Shown piece by piece: positions 32,958-43,753 of a stretch of 64,000 bases of DNA. Position 1 is the first letter of the stretch. Every line of letters starts with the position of its first letter. The position numbers and the translations under genes were made by a program. The notes beneath the pieces were generated by a model. The model worked only from the letters and a program-made list of their open reading frames with translations, ran no database searches and was not told the origin of the DNA. This stretch comes from Zeus faber. Taxonomy: Eukaryota > Chordata > Actinopteri > Zeiformes > Zeidae. The stretch is from NCBI GenBank assembly GCA_960531495.1, contig OY482851.1:16771821-16835820 (forward strand). The letters run 5' to 3'.

Positions 32958-35900
32958 CTACGGAAAATAAATGGTGACACATGGTTGGGACGCGCATCAT
33001 GCAAAACCACGACAGTATGTGAAACACATGCAGCATCACAGTAATTGCAAGTCATCTGCAGAGGTCCAGAAATAACGCACAGCTGAGGATCATATCCGTT
33101 TCACCGGCCTCATGGTTATTGATCTCGATAATGGTAGCCTATCTTGAGCCCATATTTTCGTGCAAAACTACTCCATTGGATGAATGACTTTTGATCCCGC
33201 ACACTTAGCGACAACAGTTTCAAATCTGAGGGGGAATGTTGGATCAACAGAAAGTACCATGTGTCCTGCCTTTATTAAACCTCTTCATTAATTGCATTAG
33301 CTGCATGACACCAGCTGTCCAACTTGGAAGACCTCTGACATCATTACCGGAGCGACAGCGTGAACACGCTGATAAGAGACGACTATCAGACTTCGCCTTT
33401 AACACCCTCATCATTTGGCGGTCACTGAGCATACTTACCAAAAGATGATGTTTTAATGATTTAAATGGCTGTGAATGGCGTCTTGTTAATGACACACCAA
33501 TTTAAGACACTGATTGATCGTGGCTAGGCAATATAAATATAAAATAAAGCTTGGCTACATCACTTTATAGCTGATGATAATTAACGTGAAAAAACATCTA
33601 TGATGACATACAATATGAATGATCAGGAGCAATAATGAATACTATACCACAAATCAACATGTTGGTGCAAAACACATTAGATGCGAATGAAACATTCTTG
33701 TGTTGAACAACTGTGCCCAAAATGAAGAATCAAGTCGCGTTGTTAGGAGACGTTGGGAAACGCGAAGTGACCTCACCGAAGGCAGCGCAGCGACAGGGGT
33801 CGTGCTTGTCCAAATAGTGCTCCAACGTGTCCCAGCCCCCGCCCACACGCACCATCACATGAGTACGAAGAACCTGAAGGAGGAAAGATAAAAATAAAAA
33901 AATGGAAAAACAAGATGTTAGCGGAACAAAACGGAAAAGCAAAGCACAACAGAACCAGGGCCGCATGCACACGCATAAACGCGAAAATAAATAAACCCGA
34001 CTCGATGGATAAGCCCTTCGAGACCCCGCGCCGCCGCTGAACACAGATCAAGTAAATAGAAATGCAAATCTTACAAGTGCGGCGACACGCTGGGCCGGCC
34101 CCCCCCCCCCATGTTACGTAACAGTCCCCGTTAGACGCACCCCTGCCTGCGTCCCCGCCTCTCCTCCCCCCTGCCCCCTCTTTCTCTCACATTACCCCCA
34201 GCTGCTGCCATTATGTGCGCCGTTCATCACCATGCCAACGCACAATTAAAGGGAACGCGGTAGAATAATAAAGAGCCGTAGCGCCGCGAAAACCTCGCTT
34301 CTGTGAGCCCCCCACCGCTCTCCGTCTCTCCCTCGCCCTGGCGACCGCCGAGGGGAGCGGGGAGGGACGGGGCGCGGGACACGGGTCACCGGCGACGAGA
34401 GAAGGTGGGTGGACGCCCCCCTTTCTTTCTCTCTGCACGCGCTTGGATCCGCCGATCCCGACCCGGGGCGGACGCCATCTTAAGCGAAAGCAGCAATATT
34501 TCGTCGGACGCGGCGCCTTCCATGGGCGGTGGGACCAGGTCTGCCGGCCACATGTTCAAAGCCCTGCGCCCATTTTGTCCTGTGTGCAGCCGGGACACGG
34601 CCATGGCGGTGCATATGTGTGGGCTCGCAGCGTGGGTCCCTGCTCCGGAAAGAAAGGCCCCCGGGCACGGAAAGGACAAAATAACTGTTTTACACATTTT
34701 AGATGGCAGCCGTAATAGCTCTTCAGACACACATTGCATATGGGATGGATCGTCTCCTTGGCTTCCTCACAACATCGAGATACACAGGCTTTCTCTGGAC
34801 TCTGGACCAGACAGTTGAAAATCAACAGATCAGCCATTATTACTTGGGTCATAAGATAGAACACGTTATTTATCCCTGGGGGGAAGTTCAGGATATATAT
34901 ATATAATATGTCAATAACACGTTTATTGATACAACTTTGTTTGCCAAGTGGATGAGTCTTCCTCAGTTCATAAGAAACTAGTGCTGCTCTATATAAGCCT
35001 CGATCCACCGAGGGTGTTTCCCCACCCTTCACAAATCAAGATACCAGCCCAGCCCCCCTTGTTTCTATGGCGACGGCGAACACAGAAGACTGAACAGATT
35101 GAAGAAATTTCTCTTCGGATCATGTCTTTTTAAATTCCGAACTGTTGGAGGTTACTGCCGTCTCTGCCGTGTCGGGGAAGACCTCCCCGTGGACAGGGAT
35201 GTTTCGCCGCTCCGCTTCCATTATTCCAGCCCACCCCCTTTCCCCTCCCGCCCCTCACCGCTGCTCTCTGCCCCCATCCCCTTCTCCAGCCCCGAGCTCC
35301 TTGTCAGAGATTTGGCAGCTGAATAGAAGCTTGTTGGCTTTGATGGTGGTTGCAAGCTTCCTCCCTCCAGAAGAATAAAGGATGTGTGTTGGCGGCACTA
35401 GTGGCCGCTCGGGCACGCGCATAATCACTGTCAATCACCGTCCGTCCATTAGGGCCTGTGAAGGGGCTAAAAAACGAAAGACTCCCCCCAAAAGAGACAT
35501 GGACTGCACAGAGGCCGACAGAAACAATAAACACAAACCCATACAGCACGCTTCAAAATTCAGTTTTTCAATATTTCGAAACATGTTGGCCGCATTAAAA
35601 ATAGTCGCACGCAGCACCGCCGTGTCTAGACGGAGCGGAACCTTCCGAAAGAGGTCGTCGTCCCCCACAACGTCGAGCATCGACGTTGTGGGGGACGGGC
35701 CCGCGCCGCTGACGAGACCGACCGGAACGAGACCCAGCCAGTCCGTTAATGCAGCGGAGGGAAAACGAATCGATTGTGAAGCAGAATCAATCGCTCGTAT
35801 CTCGCGGCCTTCCTGCGCTGGGGGGCCTGGGGACGCCAGATACGAGTCCGGCGGCAGCGCACAGTCTGGTAGAAAACAAGCTGCAGCCCCGATAAGATTT

Positions 35901-37080
35901 GTCCAGGAAGTGACCCGAAAGCTCTATTTTTGACTCGCGGGGAGGCTGCCCAGTACGGAAAGGCAACAAAACGAGCGCGCTGGGAGAAGGTCAGATGAGT
36001 CGAGTTTGTAAACTGTAACAGAAAAAAATAAGGTTGTCATGGCGCAGGCCTAACAGGTCCCTGCATTTTGATGGGGCCCGCCTCGACTTGATACTCTTTT
36101 CATTCTTCATGCAATGCCAACACACCCGATCGCTGCTTTCACCCGTTGTGCTGTACGCTGAGGAAGATGCGTGCGCAGTGTTTCCGTACCCTTATGAAGA
36201 TCAGAGCGCTGGAATCCCCCACTTTGTACTTCCCCTCCGACACCTTGGTCATGGGAAACTGAGCCGGGCAGGAACAGCGGCCGAGGATCTCGCGCACCTG
36301 AAGGGGACAAAAACCAGACAGAGGCCGGTTAACACCTCGGGCCGCACGCCGAGAGGAAGGCGTCTGCAAGTCGTCCTCTTCTTCTTCAGTTCCCTACATA
36401 CAGTATGAGCCGGTGATTAGTCACAGACTCCCACGGGTGGTGAGCGCCAACTCAGCGGCGCAACACACACACACGCACGCACACACGCACACACACACAC
36501 ACACACACACAACGACTGTATCATTACGACTTACAAAGCTGGCTCGGCCGTGTTTGCCAGGGCGAAGTCGTGCGTGCGTCACCTTCCTGTGGAGGTTCTC
36601 TCGCCGCGCGGAGACGGTTTATCACAAAGCGCCGCCCCTCTCCTTTCCTTCCCGCGGGGCAAGCATTGCCTCATCACCCTCCCTCCCCCCGGTACAGCCC
36701 GGTTCAGGTAATGCAGAGTCACTAAAGCAGGACCCCAAAAAAAGAAAAAAAGGCCTCTTTCTCTCTTTCACAAAGAGCGGCGATGACAGAGAGAATCTGT
36801 GAAAAGACACGGCCTCCGAGTGACGCCGGGCTCGGCCTAAAAAAGCGGGTGGGGGGGGGGGGGGCGTTCGGTCACCCGGAGCGGAGGTGACATCATGAGG
36901 CCAGTGGTGGCAGACGGGGTTTTGGGTTGAGAGAAACGCCAGCATTGTCGCCCCCCCCCCCCCCCCCCCCCCCCGTGCTGTGGTCAGGGGTGCTTATTAG
37001 GCGTCCCGAGTCAGACCGAGGAGCAGGGTGGGGCCAGGGTGACGTAGGCTCCGCTTTCTCACATGATTGCTTCACTTTTT

Positions 37081-37136
<56 letters not shown>

Positions 37137-37424
37137 CATCAAAGGCGCACGACAAGGCAGACGCAGAGACACGCCGGGGGGGAGTTCATCTTCCAGTTTG
37201 AGGAATGTTTGGACATGTGCGCCTCATCTTTAATCAGATGGTCCACGGACAATGGATGGGAACGTTAGGAATGGAATTAATTTGTTGCACGTGAACTCGT
37301 AAAAGATTCCCAAAGGCCGAATAAAACTGATTCAGCTTTCGGATGCCGGCCCCCCCCCGCCCCGCACGTTCATACTGTGTTGTGCAAGCACCAGGTTTCA
37401 AGGTTATTGGTTGATTGTGGTGTG

Positions 37425-37468
<44 letters not shown>

Positions 37469-37649
37469 GGTGTCTACAATGCTTAGATTACGGTGTATTC
37501 AGAAGATTAGGAAGGGCCTTATAATCTTCCCGAAATAGCACCCTTCTTTATGTTTCATGCTAATTAAAGGGATGGGAGGATCGGCACTAAGCCTTCATCA
37601 TCTTACCTATCTACCAGGTCTCCCTCTCACCTGCCTCTGAAGAGAGCTC

Positions 37650-37697
<48 letters not shown>

Positions 37698-38153
37698 TCC
37701 TTCTTTCCTTCTTTCTTTCTTATTCTCCCACCTGCCAGTTGATCTATCCCTCCCTCCTCGACTCTGCAGCCTGGCTATTTACAGCAACGCACTCTAATAG
37801 TAGAACCACACTTTTTTTTTCTCTCTCTCTCTCTCTCCCTCTCTCCCTCTCTCTCTCTCTCCCCCTCTCTCTCGTTGACATTTTCCACTTTGCTTGCTCC
37901 ATTTCCCCCTTTCCTTCTCTTTTTTTCTCCCTCCGCCTTTTTTTAATTTTTTTTTTTTTTCAGCCTCCGCTCGGCCCTTCTCTCTCGCGCGGAAGGTGGA
38001 CAAGCCCTGTTTGGAAAAACCCCAAACAAGTGAGTTAATGGAAATATCACCATGGCGACAGACAAATATACACACACAGCATCGCCCATTCTGTTTTAAC
38101 TGTACAGTTTTATGTTCGGTCTTTCTCAAAGACCGAAAGCGCCAAACCCCCCG

Positions 38154-38195
<42 letters not shown>

Positions 38196-41038
38196 CCGCC
38201 TTTCAGATGAGGTCATACTTCTTTTTTTTTTTTTTTTTTTCCAAAAGTGGGGTTGAAGAGTACAGTGTGGTGTGTCTCATAAGACACTGGGCTCTGTGCA
38301 AAGACGGACAAATAAGCCTCTTTATGATCAACCAATCAGCGACGCGGCCGATTGTTAACCTTCAAAACCTTTTGTCAGTTATTAAAAACGGTGCGATGGC
38401 CGTGTTTTTCCTGTTTTTTTTCATAACGCACACACACGCTTTTGTGAGAGTAAACAAGAGTCTAAAACCGTCAACGGGGAGGTCACGATGGAAACATGCG
38501 GAAGTGGAGCTGGAACGCCGTGAAAACTTGAGGATGAATTATGGATGCGTGCCGGTCACATGGGAGATGTTTTTTCCCCAGAAGTTGCAGATGTTTAAGA
38601 CGGAGGGAGAGAGAGAGAGAGAGGAAGAGAGAGGGAGAGAGAGGGAGAGAGAGAGAGAGCGAGAGAGAGAGAGCGAGCGAGGGAAGCAAAATGCAACCCA
38701 ACAACCCACAGTGTGGCCTTACACTGGTATTCCACTATTTTTGAGGTCAGAATGCAGAGCTGCTGTGCATTAAATATCCATAAAATAGACAAATGGGACA
38801 ATAGAACAAAAAAAACAAAGACATGGGGAAATAAAACATGATGAATAAATTATAAATAAACGCATTATATATATTATAATTTTTTTTAAATAAATAAACA
38901 AACAAACAAACATATAAACAAACGGTGTGATTAAGATATACTGTAAGCAGCACAAAGAAAAGATTCAATTAAATGACCAGATCACAGAGATGTTGAGAGG
39001 CTTCAAAATAATTCTAGGAACAAGATATCTTTGATCACTGACAGTTTGTAAGCTGTTATGTCTTGTTTTGCGAGGTTTGTCAACCCCGCGAACGCTCAGC
39101 TCACTTCGTATCTGTAAGGACCTGGAGAGACTCGGGGCGGCAAAGCAGAGCCAGGGCCGATCGTAATCTCCCCGCTCCTGTGCTTCCTGCCATTTGAAGG
39201 GCTGTACGGCAGTGAGATAAGGCCAAAAAGCATGTGAGTGTAAACTTAAGGGACGCACAGAGGAAAGTGTTGCTCCGGTTTCATCTCATTTTAATAGCGT
39301 TCCGACAACATGCATATTGCCAAACTTCAATGATAAAATCTTAACACTGGAATGGGGATATATGCATTAAGTGTTTCTGCTGTTTGACCGGATCCAGAGA
39401 GAAACATTCTATGAGTATATGAGCAAATAGAGAATGAGAGATTCGAGATAATACAAGCTACCGACGTGAGCAGAAATAATTCTCGTATAATTCCGTGTTT
39501 GTTTCGCTCGGGTTTATCTGCCCGTTTCCAAGAGCATGCAGCCACGAGTGGAATCCTCCCAAGACGAAACTAACAACCCTCCCATCAGATAAGCCTGGAT
39601 CATCATGGTTTAGAGCGCTGGGCTTGGCCTGCATGAGCCTGCATGTTTGGAACCACAGGGCGTGTTTTGCCGCCGCGCAATACCAACAACTCCAAGAGGC
39701 TTGAAACAGATACCAACCTGCAGTAAAGAAAATAATAATAAAAACTGCAACAAAGCCTCCTGCACCGGACCACGCTTCACCGCGGAAACGTGGAACGACC
39801 TTTGCACAAAGAAACTTCCTCAACTTTGGTTTCAAGGAAGTGGGGAGCGGGTCATCACTAGATTGTCGCGCACGCAGGTACTAGTGTAAACTCTGTTTTT
39901 GCATCCTGACCCAACAGGCTGGACCAGTGGCGTAAGGCTGGAAAAACATGTCTCCAGCGGAACGCCGCAGGGTGTGATGGTCTCCATGCGGGTTAACAGC
40001 AGCCAAGCATTCTCCTTTCAGCAAAATAATGACGACTTTATTCCTTTCGTCGAACTCCAGCGAAGAGTGCAATAATTGTTGAACGTTTAAAGCCTCGAAA
40101 TTCATTTTGGGCGTCAGAGGGAGGGACAGGCCTCTGCAGAAGCCACGCCCCACAGCTTGTGGGCCACATACAGCTTTGTAATTACACCCGGTCCAGACAT
40201 TAAAACTGTTTCCATCTACAGCTCGGAGGAGGAAATCCCCGGAAAATTGGATGGTCATCCTCGGGGCGACGCGATGTGGAGAAGAACCAACAAAAATAAA
40301 AAAAATAAAAATAAAAAAATCGGCTTGAACAGAGGATTTCTCCCCCCGTCTGTGAGTCCCTCCCACGGCTCGGCGCCAATTTGAGTTGCTCGCCTCATTT
40401 CATCACTTGCGTGTGGCGGCCGCCGCCGGGTCAGGGTATTATGATTTAATGATTCAACGTCCTGCCCTGACCCGCCTGCACCTGAGACCAGCCTGGAGTG
40501 TGCGCGCAGTAAATCATCGAGGCTCCACACACACGGATAAGACTAATTGTATTAGGGTGAACATATGCTCAAATGACTGTACGAGCGCAGACAATCATGC
40601 TGCCGCCACAAGATGTGTTGTCTCGTACATCTTATATGTACGATACCTCACACCACAACAAAGAAAAAGCGCTCTGTGCTGCTGATGCTGAAAGGGAAAG
40701 AAAAAAAACCCACAAGAAGCAGCGTTTTAAAGCGCTGAAGCGTTTGAATTGAGACTGCGCTGTACTCTAAATTCCCTTGTAAGTGGCCGTGTGTGCGTGT
40801 GTGCGTGTGTGTGCGTGTGTGCGCGTGGGCGTGCGTGCGCCACAAGAAACAGAAACAGCAACGCATGCTCTGCACATCCAGCAAAGCGTAAGAGTCTGAC
40901 CCAATGTAAGCCATGATGACCTACTTTTCCCTTTCACTATCTCTCCGCCTCACACTCTACACACACACACACACTCTAGCTGCTTCTCGCTCGCTCTCAC
41001 ACACACGCACACACACACACGCACACACACACACACAC

Positions 41039-41083
<45 letters not shown>

Positions 41084-42232
41084 TGCAGACACACATACGC
41101 ACACACACAGACACACACACACACACACACACGCAGCCTCTATTCTAGCCGTGTCAGCAGAGTGTACAGTAAAGGCACTCTGGGCGTTCCACCCATCTTC
41201 TTTCAAAGTCATTTTCTTAAAACACATGAATCGGACCAGGAGGTTAAAGGGGCACAATGTCCGGAAAATCTCTTCGCCCCTTTTTTTTCTCCGCCGGTGC
41301 CCGAACTACTGACCGCCGCAATATGGGGCTATCGTGCCGTGCAAAGAAAGCCTATCGTGAAATGACCGTCAACACCGGCGACTCGCTAAAGGAGAGGAGT
41401 GGGCGGCGCGGTCGGGGTTGGGAGGTGGAATAAATGAAATCAACAAAAGCTGAAGTTCGAGGCCGGAGGGAGAGGAGGGGAGAGGGGGCACGCATCAGAT
41501 CACAGGGGCGAAGAGGAATAGGGGAAGACGAATGAATGAAGGAAGCCCCCTTTCCGCTCATAAAGCTCCTTTCATTATGTTTTTGTTTTTTTGGGGGTTT
41601 TTTTGTCTTTGGCCTTCCTTGGTTTTCTATGCGTATAGATGCCTACGCAAGCAGCAAACATGTGAACATTGTGCGCGCGCATTAAGCGAAAAAACCGGCA
41701 AGTTCCTCGGTCCGCCTCATCAGACGAGGACGTTGTTTTGTACAGGAATGTGTTTCTTATCAGGGCGGCCAACGCCGGAGGGGGGCCGGCTGCTGTCCAA
41801 TTCAATAGCTGAGAGGACAGACATACTGAGGGGTCCGGCACACGACGGCGTAGAAGACACCTTGTCATGTTCTATTACCTTTGGGCTTTCGAAGCATAGC
41901 GGCCCAGATCACTTCTGGTATCGCTATCATAATCTGCTGGCGGAGAAGAGACGGGAAGAAATCCTTTAATGTAAAGGATAAGCACCGCGGCGGTGCACGG
42001 ATATGGACCAGCTGCCGGCGGAGCATTCCAGACAGGGAAAATAGAACAATTAGGTTGAGATTGATGAGCGCTTACACGGGGAGTGGGGACGCATTTGTCT
42101 TTCGGCAAAGCAATTTCTAGTGAGTGACACAATCGGGATATAGATACACCAGTCACTACCTCCGTATCCCTGCGGGATGAGTAAGAAGCGTGTGGCATGA
42201 TAGGGGGAGACAATGTTTTATATTTGTATTTG

Positions 42233-42265
<33 letters not shown>

Positions 42266-43712
42266 AGTGTTATGGCAACCAAAACAAAGTAAACTGAGTA
42301 ACTAAACCGCCTGCGATCACTAGATACACATTATTCTAGGGCTGGCCTGTACTTTGTAAAATACACTCCCTTGACGGACCATAGCATGTGGCCGTCCACT
42401 CATTAGTATAAGTATGAGTATACTTATATTATGTCAACTCATATCGTGTTTTAAATAAATGTGATTTGAAAAACATCTGTCATTCGCACAGCCTGAGTTG
42501 ATTTTTTTTTCTTCTGTTTCAACACATACGATGAGTGCGATATGGAGCGATGGCGAACAGCAGCTGCTGATTCATACACATTTGCTGTGATTATTGAAAA
42601 ATCCATATGTTTTGAGTGAGTGTTAGGGAGCGGCACTTAAATGATCCTGTTTCACTGGCACTCGGTATCACGACAGATCCAGGCACGGCAACGCGTCGCC
42701 TTTGACTCAACTTTCTGATCCAGTGCAAAGGGGAGTCATTATCTCATTGAGATCTTAAAAACCAGACCTCTTACTAAACTGTGTTAAGCATGAGGTGGTG
42801 CCTCAACTTGCCTATGAACCAAGTCAATCATTGAACCAATAACCCATTTATAACATGCGACGAGACACCGATTGAGTTCTGTAGAAATCAAAACGTAGAG
42901 AAGTAGAGCGTAATAACAATCATTTGATGGTAACGTTTCATTCGTCAGGGTCATTTTACACCAACAAATTACTTTTTAAGGCTGCATCTAAGGACGGTTC
43001 CAACAATTGTGCGCGTGTTCGAATAGAATAAGAACAAACACAAACGATTGTATCTGTGTGGTTTTTTTTATCTTGTAGAAGAGGAACCACAGCATGAATC
43101 ACACAGCTCGTATTTTCGAAGGAAATTTGAGGAGCAAGACCAATGTCAGTTTAAAGAGGAATTCAGCAGATGCGAAATGATGAGGGGGATTTCAGCATTT
43201 TTGACACAGTGTCATCACGTAATATCTGTCACAGAGCCGCCCCCGTGTCGTCATTAAGACGGAGAGGGATTCCGCCTTTGGCGTGCGACTAGGGCCGGGA
43301 TGATACAGGATTGCCTGAATTTGCTTTTTTGCAAACCAGACACAACAGTCTGGTGTCACAGCTGTGAACCAATGAGAATATTGCTTTAAGCCCCACGACT
43401 TTCTTTCCCTCCCTCCCTTTTCAGACACACACGACTTCTAGCAACGAGGTTCGAAGTAATTACACTAATCTCTTGTACGGCCGCTAAATCAGACAGGAGA
43501 AAAAAAGAAGAAGGAATAGGGATATTTCAATAAAAAGTGTTAGGGAGAACTTGATATATTTCATCGGGGCGCCGAGTCACAGAGCCTTGCACATAATGAA
43601 TTAGAGCAAGTCCTTCAGTCTAAAAGGACAGGGTATACTGCTATACAGACAGAATATCTATATAATAATATTATATAAAAAATAAAAAATAAATTAATAA
43701 TGATTATAAATA

Positions 43713-43753
<41 letters not shown>

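Noticed and set aside
34303-35933. Plus-strand open frames of 171 and 183 codons in gas2l1 intron 2
   Set aside because: They span the CpG-rich patch and the hairpin, lack recognisable domains or splice context, and are not similar to any family I know.
30871-41133. CRISPR-like regular repeats in gas2l1 introns
   Set aside because: They are eukaryotic microsatellites with no spacer/repeat structure.
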